From Fodinibacter sp963695175 (GTDB lineage Bacteria > Actinomycetota > Actinomycetes > Actinomycetales > Dermatophilaceae), in NCBI GenBank assembly GCA_963695175.1, contig CAVOGG010000002.1:62001-126000 (forward strand): a stretch of DNA of 64,000 nucleotides. The letters are read 5' to 3'. A program made the position numbers and the translations under genes. Positions 18,734 through 28,221 of this stretch are shown here, piece after piece. The notes beneath the pieces are model-generated. The model made no database searches and had not been told where the DNA came from. It saw nothing but the letters and a program-made list of their open reading frames with translations. Numbering within the stretch: position 1 is the stretch's first letter; each line of letters opens with the position of its first letter.

Positions 18734-18769
18734 CACCGCAGCGTCCTGCATCACGTGGACCCTGCGGTG
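18734..18769. terminator. Candidate bidirectional terminator between the phosphoesterase gene and htpX
   Basis: CACCGCAG (18734-18741) pairs with CTGCGGTG (18762-18769), and a further AGGTG/CACCT pair lies outside it (18724-18728, 18773-18777). It sits in the 78-base gap between two convergent genes. The loop is long and there is no T-run, so termination strength is uncertain. Confidence 0.4.
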
Positions 18770-18783
18770 ACCCACCTCCGCTG

Positions 18784-19671
18784 TCAGGGGTTGGTGCGGT
18801 AGCCGTAGGCCATCTGCTCGAGCCGGGCGATCCGCTCCGCCATCGGGGGGTGGGTCGACATCAGCCGCGAGACGTCCTGGGCGCGGAACGGGTTGGCGAT
18901 CATCATGTGGCTGGCGTCGACGACCTTCTGGGTCGGGGCCAGCGGGGCCTGGGCGACACCGATCTCGAGCTTGCGCAGCGCCGAGGCCAGGGCCAGCGGG
19001 TCGCCGGTGAGGGTCGCACCGTCCTCGTCGGCGTCGTACTCGCGGGTGCGCGAGATCGCGAGCTGCACGACCATCGCGGCGAACGGGGCGAGGATGGCGA
19101 GCGCCAGGCCGGCGATCGGGTTGCGGTCCTCGTCGCTCGAGCCGCCACCGAAGATCATGCCGAACGACAGGAACTGCCCGATCGTCGAGATGACACCCGC
19201 GACCGCGGCCGCCACCGACGCGGTGAGGATGTCGCGGTTGTAGACGTGCATCAGCTCGTGGCCGAGCACGCCGCGCAGCTCGCGCTCGTCGAGCAGGTTC
19301 AGGATGCCCTCGGTGCAGCACACGGCGGCGTTGTCCGGGTTGCGGCCGGTGGCGAACGCGTTCGGCGCCTGGGTCGGCGAGATGTAGAGCTTCGGCATCG
19401 GCTGGCCTGCCCTGGTCGAGAGCTCGCTCACGATGCGGTACATCACCGGGGCCTCGGCCTCGCTGACCGGGTAGGCGTGCATCGCGCGGATGGCGAGCTT
19501 GTCGGAGTTCCAGTAGCCGTAGATCGTCGTCGCGACACCGATCAGGGCGAAGACGAGCAGGAAGGCGCTGTTGCCGAGCCAGGTGGCGATCACCCAACCC
19601 ATGACGAGGAGGAGGGCCCACATACCGCCGAACAGGGCAGCGGTCTTCAGGCCGTTGTTGTGCTTGTGCAT
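18784..19671 (-). CDS. htpX: HtpX-type membrane zinc metalloprotease
   Basis: A 295-residue M48-family protease. Two N-terminal membrane segments (about 10-30 and 35-53) precede the zinc motif HELMH (H138, E139, H142); two further hydrophobic segments follow, and REYDAD supplies the third-ligand region. It degrades misfolded inner-membrane proteins. GGAG precedes the ATG at 19671, which lies 37 bases downstream of the nuoN2 stop on the same strand, so it may be read through from the second complex I cluster. Confidence 0.92.
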   Translation of the reverse strand: MHKHNNGLKTAALFGGMWALLLVMGWVIATWLGNSAFLLVFALIGVATTIYGYWNSDKLAIRAMHAYPVSEAEAPVMYRIVSELSTRAGQPMPKLYISPTQAPNAFATGRNPDNAAVCCTEGILNLLDERELRGVLGHELMHVYNRDILTASVAAAVAGVISTIGQFLSFGMIFGGGSSDEDRNPIAGLALAILAPFAAMVVQLAISRTREYDADEDGATLTGDPLALASALRKLEIGVAQAPLAPTQKVVDASHMMIANPFRAQDVSRLMSTHPPMAERIARLEQMAYGYRTNP

Positions 19672-19708
19672 GTCTGCTCCAACGACGGTGGGTGGGTGGT
19701 TCGTTCCG

Positions 19709-21193
19709 TCACGACAGCAGGCCCAGGAGCAGCCCCGGGACCACGCTGAGCAGCACGAGGATGCCGGTGCCGAGGGCCAGCACGGCGCTCGCCCCGCGGT
19801 GCGGCGGCAGGCTCTCGGCGGCGGCGCCCTCCGGGTCCGCCGTCGGGGCGTCCACCGCGCGGGGTTCGCCGATCAGCACGGCGAACCAGCGCAGGTACAC
19901 CGCGATGCCGAGCACGACGGCCACCACGGCGACCAGGGCCAGCGGCCAGAGCCCGGCGTCGACGACCGGGCTCAGTGCCACGACCTTGGCAACCAGGCCG
20001 ATGATGCCCGGCGGCAGGCCCGCGAGCACGAGCAGGGCGAAGGCCAGCGCCCCACCGGTCAGCCGGTCCCGGCGCAGCAGGCCACGGGTGCGCTCCAGCG
20101 ACCCGGCTCCCACGACGGCGACCGCGGCGAAGGCGACGAGGGTGGCCACGGCATACACGAGCACGTACGCGGCGGACGCGCGCAGGCCCTGGGCGCTCAG
20201 CGCCGCCACCGGCAGCACGACCCAGCCGGCCTGCGACACCGTGGACCAGGCGAGCAGGCGGGTGGACTCGGTCTGGCGCAGCGCCATGACGTTGCCGAGC
20301 AGCATCGAGGCGGCCGCGAGCGTTCCGAGGACGACGCCCACCGACCCGGTGTCGACGGCGGCGCCGGCCAGGGCCTGCCCGACCACGAGCAGGGCGGCCA
20401 GGGCCGAGATCTTCGAGGCGCCCGCGAGCGCGGCGGCGGTGCCGACGTCGGCGGTGGAGTAGGCCTGCGGGGTCCACGCGTGGAAGGGCACGAGTGAGAG
20501 CTTGAAGCCGAGACCGGAGAGCAGCACCGTGACGGCGAGCAGGAGCACCGCCCGGCGTTCGGGGTCGGCCCACGCGGCGGCCACGGTGTCGGCGGCGAAG
20601 GACGCGTCGCCGGTCGCCGTGAGCCAGAGCGCCGCCCCGAGCACCAGCAGCGCGAACGACGTCACCGACGTGACGAGCAGGGTCAGGGCGCCGTGGGATG
20701 CCGTGCGGGTGCCGCGCAGCGCGACCAGCGCCACGACCGGCACGGTCGCCAGCTCGAGGGTGACCAGCCAGGTGCCGAGGTCGCGCGACGCCGCCACACC
20801 GGCGCCGCCGGTGGCCGCCGCCAGCAGCAGCGTGGTCGACACCGTCGTGTCGCGTGGCCCGCGCGCGCCGTCGTGGAGCAGGGCGAGCGCGGCCGCGGTG
20901 GCCAGCAGGATGCCGGCCTGCAGCGTGCCGGTCGCCGGTCCCGCCGTCCACAGGCAGGCGCCGTCGGGCGCGGGGAGGCAGAGGGTGCGCATCGGGTCGT
21001 CGGCCGAGCGCAGGCCGGTGGCCAGGGCGGTGCCGGCGGCCACGGCGAGAACGATCACGCCGAGCAGCGGCTGCCAGGAGCGGCGACCGGGCAGGACCGC
21101 GTCTGCGACGAGCACGAGCACCGCCCCGAGCGCGGGCAGCAGCGCCGGCGCGAGGACGACGGGGTCGACGGTCACGAGGTCGGCGGCGATCAT
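19709..21193 (-). CDS. nuoN: Complex I subunit N, second copy
   Basis: A 494-residue antiporter-like membrane subunit with about 13-14 predicted segments. The conserved discontinuous-helix region GFKLSLVPFHAWTPQAYS carries the channel lysine and histidine. It is clearly diverged from the copy in the main operon (49030-50598). ATG at 21193 overlaps the nuoM2 stop by 4 bases. It is the last gene of the second nuo set; htpX follows on the same strand. Confidence 0.88.
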   Translation of the reverse strand: MIAADLVTVDPVVLAPALLPALGAVLVLVADAVLPGRRSWQPLLGVIVLAVAAGTALATGLRSADDPMRTLCLPAPDGACLWTAGPATGTLQAGILLATAAALALLHDGARGPRDTTVSTTLLLAAATGGAGVAASRDLGTWLVTLELATVPVVALVALRGTRTASHGALTLLVTSVTSFALLVLGAALWLTATGDASFAADTVAAAWADPERRAVLLLAVTVLLSGLGFKLSLVPFHAWTPQAYSTADVGTAAALAGASKISALAALLVVGQALAGAAVDTGSVGVVLGTLAAASMLLGNVMALRQTESTRLLAWSTVSQAGWVVLPVAALSAQGLRASAAYVLVYAVATLVAFAAVAVVGAGSLERTRGLLRRDRLTGGALAFALLVLAGLPPGIIGLVAKVVALSPVVDAGLWPLALVAVVAVVLGIAVYLRWFAVLIGEPRAVDAPTADPEGAAAESLPPHRGASAVLALGTGILVLLSVVPGLLLGLLS

Positions 21194-22671
21194 CCGCCAC
21201 TCCCGGCGATGAAGGCCGCCGCATCGGCGGTGACGGCCAGCAGCGGGCCGGGCAGCACGCCGAGAAGGACGACGAGGGTGCCGAGCACCGCGAGCACGAC
21301 GAGCTCGACCCCGCGGGTGTCAGGGGTGGTGGCGGCGGCCTCCGGGTCCGGGCGGTCGCCCACCCACACGGTGCGGGCGACCCGCAGTGCGTAGCCCGCC
21401 GCGAGCGCGGCGCCGATGGCGGCGACCACGGCGCACCCGACGAACAGCGCGCGGGGTCGGTCGCCGGCGGGCAGCCACGCGGCGTAGATCGAGAAGAACT
21501 CACCCCAGAAGCCGGCCAGCCCGGGCAGCCCCAGGCTGGCGGCGAGGCCGAGGATGAACAGGAAGCCCAGCCGGGGCGAGGTCTCGCGCAGGGCGGGCCG
21601 GGCGACGGTGAGGTCGACACTGCCCCAGCGCTGCTTGAGACCGCCGACGAGGAAGAACAGCAGCGCCGAGATGACGCCGTGCGCGATGTTGGCGAACAGC
21701 GCCGCCTGCAGGCCGGTCTCGGACCCGGCGGCCAGCGCCAGGGCGACGAAGCCCATGTGCGCCACCGACGAGTAGGCGATCAGCCGCTTGAGGTCGCGCT
21801 CGACGAGGCAGACCAGCGCCCCCCAGACGATGCCGACGACGCCGGCGACGGCGAGTACCGGCGAAAGCCGTGCGAACCCGTCGGGAACCGTGGCCACCGG
21901 GAGGCGGACCAGGCCATAGGTGCCCATCTTGAGCAGCACGGCCGCCAGCAGCACCGACCCCGCCGTGGGCGCCGTGGTGTGGGCCGGTGGCAGCCAGGTG
22001 TGCACCGGGAAGACCGGCACCTTCACCGCCAGCCCGAGGACGAGCAGCACCGCGACGAGCAGCTGCCGGTCGGCGGGCAGGGCGGCACCCGCGCCCGCGG
22101 CGAGCTCAGCCAGGTCGGAGGTGCCGGCCGACGTGACCAGGGCGAGGATGCCGACCAGCATCAGCGTGGACCCGACCGCGGTGTAGAGGATGAAGCGGTG
22201 CCCGGCGTCGGTGCGGGCCCCCTCGTCGTGGCGGTCGCCGAACCGGCTGATCAGCACCCACATCGGCACCAGGACGAGCTCGAAGGCGATGAAGAAGAGC
22301 ACGGCGTCGCGGGCGGTGAAGGTGGCGAGCGCGCCGGCCTCGACGACCAGCAGGCAGCCGAGGAAGGTCGCCGGGGTGCCACCCTCGGGCACGTCGACCC
22401 AGGCGTGCGCGGCGACGAGCACGCCGATGAGCGCCGTGAGGAGCACGAGCGGCACGGCGATGCCGTCGACGCCGAACGACCAGCGCACGCCGAGCTCGGG
22501 CAGCCACCCCACGTCGACGTCGGGCCGCGCGACGGTCACGACGACCGCGAGCACCATCGTGACGCCGGCGGCCGCGGCGGCCACGAGCCGGGCCCTGGCG
22601 ACGTCGAGCGCGCGGCCGCCGGTGACGAGCCAGAGACCGACGACGACGGGGACGAGGAGCAGCAGGCTCAC
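21190..22671 (-). CDS. nuoM: Complex I subunit M, second copy
   Basis: A 493-residue proton-pumping subunit. FFIAFELVLVPMWVLISRFG holds the conserved glutamate of helix 5, and VKVPVFPVHTWLPPAHT the lysine/histidine segment. GTG at 22671 is chosen because it overlaps the nuoL2 stop (GTGA). Counterpart in the main operon: 50595-52133. The key proton-path residues visible to me are retained, arguing for a working pump. Confidence 0.9.
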   Translation of the reverse strand: MSLLLLVPVVVGLWLVTGGRALDVARARLVAAAAAGVTMVLAVVVTVARPDVDVGWLPELGVRWSFGVDGIAVPLVLLTALIGVLVAAHAWVDVPEGGTPATFLGCLLVVEAGALATFTARDAVLFFIAFELVLVPMWVLISRFGDRHDEGARTDAGHRFILYTAVGSTLMLVGILALVTSAGTSDLAELAAGAGAALPADRQLLVAVLLVLGLAVKVPVFPVHTWLPPAHTTAPTAGSVLLAAVLLKMGTYGLVRLPVATVPDGFARLSPVLAVAGVVGIVWGALVCLVERDLKRLIAYSSVAHMGFVALALAAGSETGLQAALFANIAHGVISALLFFLVGGLKQRWGSVDLTVARPALRETSPRLGFLFILGLAASLGLPGLAGFWGEFFSIYAAWLPAGDRPRALFVGCAVVAAIGAALAAGYALRVARTVWVGDRPDPEAAATTPDTRGVELVVLAVLGTLVVLLGVLPGPLLAVTADAAAFIAGSGG

Positions 22672-24545
22672 GACCACGCGAGCACCCCCGCGAGGCCGAG
22701 CACGACGACGGCCGCGAGGACGAGGCCGACCGCCGAGCTGGGCCGCTCGCCACGGAAGGCGCGGGCGCCCGCCCATCCGGCGGCCCGGGTGGCGACGGCG
22801 GTGCCGCGCACGTAGGCGTCGATGACCTCGGTGTCGAGGAAGGCGACGAGGCGGGCGAGCCGGAGCACGGGGGTGGCGACGAGGCGCAGGTACAGCGCGT
22901 CGACGCCCAGCCCACGGTCGGCGTGCGGGACGAGGCGGGGCGTGAGCACCTCGGCCGGGTCGCGGTCGAGGCCACCGCGCAGCGCCACCACCCCGCCGAC
23001 GACGATGGCGAGCACCGTGATGAACACCCAGACCAGCGAGGTCTGGCCGACCCGGAAGGCGTCGGTGAGCAGCACGAGGCCGCCGACGACGCTCAGCACC
23101 ACGAGCACCGTCAGCACGCCCCGGACGGCGGGAGGGACCGGCCCGCTCTCCAGGGCGGGGCGCACGTGCGCGGTGAGGAGGAGGTAGGCCCGGGTGCAGT
23201 ACGCCGCCGTGACGGCGGCGGTGACGATCAGCGCGACGAGCACCATGAGGCCGGGGCCCGACTCGACCGCGCCCTCCCACGACACGGCCACGACGTGCTC
23301 CTTGGACAACCCGCCGACGACCAGCGGCACGCCGGCCAGGGACAGCAGCCCGAACAGGAACGACACGCGCAGCAGGGGCGCGGCCAGGGCACTGCCTCGC
23401 AAGGCCTTCGCCGCCGTGCTGCCGGCCACCAGACCGGCCCAGCCGATGACGAGGAAGAGCAGCGCCTTGAAGATGGCGTGCGACCACAGGTGGAACAGAC
23501 CGGCATCCGGCCCGGCATCCGGAGGCGCCGCGGCCAGGGCCGACAACATCACGCCGACCTGGCTGACCGTCGACCAGGCGAGCAGGCGCTTGAGGTCGCT
23601 CTGCGCGAACGCGAGCACCGCGGCGAGCAGCATGGTCGCCGACACCGCGATGCCGAGCACCCAGCGCGGCGTCTGGCTCACCGAGAGCAGCGGGAAGAAG
23701 CCGGCCAGCACCACGGTGCCGGCAGCCACCATCGTCGCCGCGTGGATGAGCGCGCTCGCCGGGGTCGGGCCCTCCATGGCATCGGCGAGCCAGTCCTGGA
23801 ACGGGATCTGCGCCGACTTGCCGAGCACGCCGATGACGACCAGCGTCAGGAACACCGCCCGCAGGGTGGCGTCCGGCGCGTTGCACGCGGTGAGGGCCTC
23901 GCCGAGCGGGGTGCCGGTGGAGACCAGGCTGTCGATGCAGGGGGTCGGCCGGTGCCAGACGGCCACCACCATCCCCAGGCTGGTCGAGTGGGCTCCTGCG
24001 GCGAGACCGATGATGCCCAGCACGAACCCGATGTCGGCCACCCGGGTGACGAGGAACGCCTTGTGCGCGGCCCGGCGGGCGCTGTGTCGTCGCGACCAGT
24101 GGCCGATCAGGAGGTACGAGCACCAGCCCATGACCTCCCAGCCCACGACGGTCAGCACCAGGTCGCCGGAGACCACGACGAGCAGCATCGCGGCGGTGAA
24201 CAGTGACACCGTCGCGGCGAAACGGGGGTACCGGTCGTCGGTCTCGAGGTACCACGTGGAGTAGACCTGCACGGCCAGCGCGACGAGGGCGACGATGAAC
24301 GCGACGGCCACCCTCGAGTGGTCGGTCACCAGGTCGAGCGGGACGAGCAGCTCGCCGGCGTGCAGCCCGGGGCCGGCGGACGTGACCGTGGACTCGCCCT
24401 GCATCACCCACGCGACGGTGGCGAGCAGCAGGGTGAGCGCGCTGCCGCCCACGGCCACCCCGCGGGCGAGACGGTCGTCGCGCCCGACGAAGAACCCGAG
24501 CACGGCGGCGACGGCAGGCACCAGCACGAGCGGCCACGCGTTCAC
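22668..24545 (-). CDS. nuoL: Complex I subunit L, second copy
   Basis: A 625-residue protein with the long antiporter core (VVGWEVMGWCSYLLIGHW; KSAQIPFQDWLADAMEGPTP) and a C-terminal region consistent with the lateral helix. GTG at 24545 overlaps the nuoK2 stop. It should be the distal proton-pumping subunit of the membrane arm. The main-operon copy is at 52130-54067. Confidence 0.9.
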   Translation of the reverse strand: MNAWPLVLVPAVAAVLGFFVGRDDRLARGVAVGGSALTLLLATVAWVMQGESTVTSAGPGLHAGELLVPLDLVTDHSRVAVAFIVALVALAVQVYSTWYLETDDRYPRFAATVSLFTAAMLLVVVSGDLVLTVVGWEVMGWCSYLLIGHWSRRHSARRAAHKAFLVTRVADIGFVLGIIGLAAGAHSTSLGMVVAVWHRPTPCIDSLVSTGTPLGEALTACNAPDATLRAVFLTLVVIGVLGKSAQIPFQDWLADAMEGPTPASALIHAATMVAAGTVVLAGFFPLLSVSQTPRWVLGIAVSATMLLAAVLAFAQSDLKRLLAWSTVSQVGVMLSALAAAPPDAGPDAGLFHLWSHAIFKALLFLVIGWAGLVAGSTAAKALRGSALAAPLLRVSFLFGLLSLAGVPLVVGGLSKEHVVAVSWEGAVESGPGLMVLVALIVTAAVTAAYCTRAYLLLTAHVRPALESGPVPPAVRGVLTVLVVLSVVGGLVLLTDAFRVGQTSLVWVFITVLAIVVGGVVALRGGLDRDPAEVLTPRLVPHADRGLGVDALYLRLVATPVLRLARLVAFLDTEVIDAYVRGTAVATRAAGWAGARAFRGERPSSAVGLVLAAVVVLGLAGVLAWS

Positions 24546-24850
24546 GGCGCCTCCCCGCTCGGTTCGTCGAGGTCGACACGCGAGCGCTGCCGGAAGGCGG
24601 TGAGGATGATCGCGAGCGCGACCACCGTCTCGGCGGCGGCGATGGTGATGACGAACAGCGGCAGGACGCTGCCGGCCGACCACCGGTCGGCACCCGCGGC
24701 CTGGGTCGTGACGAGCAGCACCAGCGCGCCGCTGAGCACGAGCTCGACGCCGACGAGGAGCAGGACGGCGTTGCGGCGCACCGCGATACCGAACACGCCG
24801 AGGCCCACGAGGGCGGCGGCGAGCAGGTACGGGCCGGCGAGGTGGATCAC
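24542..24850 (-). CDS. nuoK: Complex I subunit K, second copy
   Basis: A 102-residue subunit with three membrane helices and the conserved intramembrane glutamates (LLLVGVELVLSGALVLL and AAAETVVALAIILTAF). GTG at 24850 overlaps the nuoJ2 stop. Length is typical (about 100). The C-terminal tail is short and acidic. Confidence 0.92.
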   Translation of the reverse strand: MIHLAGPYLLAAALVGLGVFGIAVRRNAVLLLVGVELVLSGALVLLVTTQAAGADRWSAGSVLPLFVITIAAAETVVALAIILTAFRQRSRVDLDEPSGEAP

Positions 24851-25386
24851 GGGGCCACCTCCTGCTCGGCGCGGTGGTGCTCGCGCTGCTCCTCCCGCGG
24901 GATGCGCGAGACCGCCAGGGCGGCGACCAGGGCCACGAGCAGCAGCAGCGAGAGCAGCTCGAAGGGCCACACCCAGGTGCCGAAGAGCTGGCCGGCGACC
25001 TGCGTCGAGGTGACGTCGGCGCGCTCCACCGGCTCGCCCGCCAGCGGCAGCAGCACCGAGCCGAGCAGCAGCGCGACGGCGCCACCGAGGAGGGCTGCGC
25101 CGACCGTGCGCCACGGCCCGGCGGCGTGCTCGAGGTCGGGCCCGATCGGGGCCCGGGTGAGCATCAGCGCGAAGAGCACGAGCACGACGACCGCGCCGAC
25201 GTAGACGAGCACGAGCACCAGGGCGACGAGCTCGGCGCCGAGCACCAGCAGCGAGCCCGCGACCCCGAGCAGCGCGACGACCAGCCACAGGGCGGCGTGC
25301 ACGACGTGCCGGGTGGTCACGGCGAGGAGTCCTCCGGCGACGGCGACCAGCGCGGTGGCCGCGAACGCCGTGTCGAGTGCGGTCAC
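24847..25386 (-). CDS. nuoJ: Complex I subunit J, second copy
   Basis: A 179-residue subunit with five predicted helices. LVLVYVGAVVVLVLFALML is the conserved third helix with its pi-bulge region. It is shorter than the 256-residue main-operon NuoJ, which has a long hydrophilic tail absent here. GTG at 25386 overlaps the stop of the frame-shifted nuoI2 tail. Confidence 0.88.
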   Translation of the reverse strand: MTALDTAFAATALVAVAGGLLAVTTRHVVHAALWLVVALLGVAGSLLVLGAELVALVLVLVYVGAVVVLVLFALMLTRAPIGPDLEHAAGPWRTVGAALLGGAVALLLGSVLLPLAGEPVERADVTSTQVAGQLFGTWVWPFELLSLLLLVALVAALAVSRIPREEQREHHRAEQEVAP

Positions 25387-26056
25387 GTCGCGTCCGGAGG
25401 TTCGGGCTCCGGGGACTCCGGCTCCGGGGACTCCGGCTCCGGGGGCTCGGGCTCGGCTCCGGTCGCGCGGCCGCGGGACGCGGGCGCACCGTGCGCGGCA
25501 TCCGGGCCCCCGGCCCACCGGCGGCCGCGCCACCCGCGCCGACCAGCCCGGTACCGCGGGCCGGCTTGTTGGACGCGGCGATCTCGGCCGGCTCGGCCGA
25601 CTTCTCGTCGAGCGCCGGCGGCGGCGGCACCGTCGCCATCCACCCGCCCAGCCGGTCCTTCTCGTGCAGCAGGTCGAGGATGTCGACCTCGGCGTACTCG
25701 AACTGGGGGCTCCAGTGCAGCGCGTCGAACGGGCAGACCTCGATGCAGATGCCGCAGTACATGCACAGGCTGAAGTCGATGGCGAAGCGGTCGAGCACGT
25801 TGCGCTGGCGCTCGCGCCCGCCCTCGGTGGTCGCCGGGATGGTCTCCTTGTGCGAGTCGATGTAGATGCACCAGTCGGGGCACTCACGGGCGCAGAGCAT
25901 GCACGAGGTGCAGTTCTCCTCGAGCAGGGCGATGACCCCCCGGCTGCGCGGCGGCAGGTCGGGCGCGACGTCGGGGTACTCCGCGGTGTGGGTGGGCCGC
26001 AGCGCGGAGCGCGCCGTCGTGACCAGACCCTTGAGGATGCCGGGCAGCCCGCTCAC
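25383..26056 (-). CDS. nuoI: Complex I subunit I (two [4Fe-4S] ferredoxin-like), second copy, frameshift in tail
   Basis: GTG at 26056 overlaps the nuoH2 stop. The core is intact: C49, C52, C55, C59 and C98, C101, C104, C108 form the two [4Fe-4S] sites (NCTSCMLCARECP; LCMYCGICIEVCP). After about residue 185 the frame carrying the core has no stop for a further 840 bases. The neighbouring frame gives a Pro/Glu-rich acidic tail ending (PPDAT) exactly at the nuoJ2 start. One missing G in the C/G run at 25507-25511 would join them, giving about 224 residues. The functional core precedes the lesion. Confidence 0.82.
25405..25449. repeat. 15-base tandem repeat in the nuoI2 tail
   Basis: Two exact copies of GGCTCCGGGGACTCC and a third partial one (plus strand) encode the repeated Pro-Glu-Ser-Pro-Glu tail of NuoI2 on the minus strand. 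The run is prone to slippage and lies about 60 bases from the apparent frameshift. Confidence 0.75.
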
Positions 26057-27009
26057 CAGCCCATCACCACCCCGGCGCCGGTCAGCATCAGCTGGAGGAG
26101 GGCCAGCGGCACGAGCCACAGCCAGGCGAGCCGCTGCAGCTGGTCCTCGCGCAGCCGGGGCCAGGCGACGCGCACCCAGATGACGAGGACGGCCACGACG
26201 AGACCCTTGAGCAGCGTCCACAGCCAGCCCAGGGTGTCCTCGAAGGGGCCGTGCCAGCCGCCGAGCCAGAGCGCGGCGAACAGCAGCGACATCACGACGA
26301 TGCCGGCGTACTCGGCGAGCAGGAAGAAGGCGAAGCGCAGCCCCGAGTACTCGGTCCAGGCGCCCATGACGAGCTCGGCGTCGGCCACCGGCATGTCGAA
26401 CGGTGGCCGCTGCAGCTCGGCGACGGCGGCGACGAGGAAGACGACCGCCCCGGGCAGCTGCCACAGCATCCACCACGGAGACCAGCGGTCGGTGAGCGTC
26501 AGCAGCGACAACGAGCCGCCGGCCAGCGCCATCGACGCCATGGCGAGCACGATCGGCAGCTCGTACGACACGAGCTGCGCCGCCGCCCGCAGGCCACCGA
26601 GCAGGGCGTACTTGTTGGCGCTGGCCCACCCGGCCATCAGGGTGCCGAGGGCTCCGACCGAGGTGGCCGCGAGCACGAGCACGACCGAGCCCGGAACGTC
26701 GATCGCGGCCACCCCCGGGGCGACGGGGATGGCCGCGAGCGCGACGAGGTACGGGACCAGCGCCACCGCGGGCGCCAGCCGGAAGACCCAGCGGTCGGCG
26801 GCACGCGGGGTGATGTCCTCCTTCTGCACGAACTTCACCCCGTCGGCGACCAGCTGCGCCCACCCGTGGTAGCCACCGGCGTACATCGGGCCGAGGCGGC
26901 CCTGCATGTGGGCCATCACCTTGTGCTCGGTCTGCCCGACGAGCAGGGGCAGCACGAGGAAGGCCGCGAGCACCGATAGCGCCCGCACGGTCACCTCGAG
27001 CACGCTCAT
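26053..27009 (-). CDS. nuoH: Complex I subunit H, second copy
   Basis: A 318-residue quinone-site subunit with eight predicted helices. The matrix-side loop ADGVKFVQKEDITPRAADRW and AELQRPPFDMPVADAELVMG carry the conserved acidic residues that link quinone reduction to the pump. ATG at 27009 overlaps the nuoC2 stop, so nuoC2 and nuoH2 adjoin directly with no room for nuoD, E, F or G. Confidence 0.92.
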   Translation of the reverse strand: MSVLEVTVRALSVLAAFLVLPLLVGQTEHKVMAHMQGRLGPMYAGGYHGWAQLVADGVKFVQKEDITPRAADRWVFRLAPAVALVPYLVALAAIPVAPGVAAIDVPGSVVLVLAATSVGALGTLMAGWASANKYALLGGLRAAAQLVSYELPIVLAMASMALAGGSLSLLTLTDRWSPWWMLWQLPGAVVFLVAAVAELQRPPFDMPVADAELVMGAWTEYSGLRFAFFLLAEYAGIVVMSLLFAALWLGGWHGPFEDTLGWLWTLLKGLVVAVLVIWVRVAWPRLREDQLQRLAWLWLVPLALLQLMLTGAGVVMGW

Positions 27010-27527
27010 CGCGGGCCCCACTCGGGTGGGGGCACGCCCGGCGCCTGGACGCGGCGGCGGCTCGGCGACTTCGCGGACTCGTGGCCCTCGCCGGGCTCCT
27101 TGCCGCCGGGCCAGGGCTTGGAGGCGCGTGCGGCGAGCTGGAACGACTTGCGCAGGGGGGTGCCCTCGAACCCGTCGGGCAGCAGCAGCGGGCGGATCGG
27201 CAGGCCGCTGCCGTCGTCGAAGCCGGCGAAGTCGAGGCCGAACATCTCGTGGGTCTCGCGCTCGTGCCAGGCGGCGCCGGCGAAGACGCCGGTCACCGAC
27301 TCGACCGGCTCACCGTCGGCGACCCGCGTCACCAGCAGGATGCCGTGCAGCGCGCCCCGGGTGCCCACGTCGACCAGGTGCGCGGTGACGTCGAAGCCCG
27401 GCGCGGCCTCGTCGTAGGTGCGGTCGACGGCGCTGAGCCAGTCGAAGAAGGTGAAGCCCTCGTCGCGCGCGGCCTCGAGGGAGGCGCGCCACGCCCCGGC
27501 CTCGACCACGCGCGTCTCGTCAGCCAC
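27006..27527 (-). CDS. nuoC: Complex I subunit C (30 kDa), second copy
   Basis: A 173-residue NuoC with the signature WHERETHEMFGLDF followed by LLLPDGFEGTPLRKSF. A basic, Pro-rich tail follows the core. GTG at 27527 is preceded 6 bases upstream by TAGGCT, a TANNNT -10 hexamer, and has no good Shine-Dalgarno sequence, suggesting a leaderless transcript. NuoC normally binds NuoD and NuoB; nuoD is missing from this cluster. Confidence 0.9.
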   Translation of the reverse strand: MADETRVVEAGAWRASLEAARDEGFTFFDWLSAVDRTYDEAAPGFDVTAHLVDVGTRGALHGILLVTRVADGEPVESVTGVFAGAAWHERETHEMFGLDFAGFDDGSGLPIRPLLLPDGFEGTPLRKSFQLAARASKPWPGGKEPGEGHESAKSPSRRRVQAPGVPPPEWGPR

Positions 27528-27597
27528 GTCGGCAGCCTATCGATGCCGGTGCCCGCACCGCCCGCGGCGCGTCGTCCGATCGGCAGGAGACGACCCG

Positions 27598-28221
27598 TCA
27601 CCTCCAGACCGGGGCCACCTCGCGCCGGTAGGTGCGGCCGAAGACGCCGGTGAGGATGGCGAACACCACCCCCGGGACCGGGATCGCGGCCCGGGCATCC
27701 GGGGTGATCCCGTCGGTGAGCCACGTGAAGAACTGGCCGCCGAAGGCCGGGCTCTGCTTGCGGAACTGGCCCTCCATGGCGCGGACCTCGGGGTGCTCGG
27801 CGTTCTCGACGTAGAACGCCTCGAGCTCGCGCTCCTCGTGGTCGAGGTGGGTGACGGTGGCCGTTCGCAGGGCCTCCATCGCGGCCCGGGCGGCCTCCGC
27901 GTGCTCCCGGGTGGGTTCGCGCTCCAGGTCGGCCATCGCCGGGCGCGCAGCGGCCAGCGCTGCTGCCATCACCTCGTGCTCGGCGTCCATCTGGTCGAGC
28001 AGCTCCCGGGTGATCCCGGCTCGCTCGAGGTGGGGCCACGCGACCTCGTGCTCGCCCTTGTGGTGGTGGGTCAGCTGCGTGTCGAAGTTGGCCCAGGCCC
28101 GGCCCAGCGCGGCCGCGCGATCGGCGTCCCCGTCCTGGAAGGCGTCCAACGCGTCCACGAAGCGGTCGAGGTCGCGTCGGAAGGCCCCGTGGATCACTCT
28201 GTTCATGCTCATCGTCGGCAT
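27598..28221 (-). CDS. Hemerythrin-like HHE-domain protein
   Basis: A 207-residue protein. Residues about 8-135 form an HHE four-helix bundle: H11, HHH at 52-54 with EH at 57-58, the EH pair at 81-82, and HLDHEE at 125-130 as candidate di-iron ligands. The C-terminal 60 residues include a short hydrophobic segment. Such proteins sense or bind oxygen or NO or protect iron-sulphur proteins. It lies inside the second nuo cluster between nuoB2 and nuoC2. TACTCT lies 6 bases before the ATG, suggesting its own leaderless promoter. A second ATG nine bases in is an alternative start. Confidence 0.82.
   Translation of the reverse strand: MPTMSMNRVIHGAFRRDLDRFVDALDAFQDGDADRAAALGRAWANFDTQLTHHHKGEHEVAWPHLERAGITRELLDQMDAEHEVMAAALAAARPAMADLEREPTREHAEAARAAMEALRTATVTHLDHEERELEAFYVENAEHPEVRAMEGQFRKQSPAFGGQFFTWLTDGITPDARAAIPVPGVVFAILTGVFGRTYRREVAPVWR

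Noticed and set aside
18721..18783. Strong intrinsic terminator after the phosphoesterase gene
   Set aside because: The stem is only 8 base pairs with a 20-base loop and no T-run, so it is listed only as a weak candidate.
24542..26056. NuoI2 as one very long protein continuing in frame to the nuoK2 stop
   Set aside because: Beyond about residue 185 the sequence becomes Arg/Pro-rich nonsense overlapping all of nuoJ2; a single-base frame change at the C run explains the data better.
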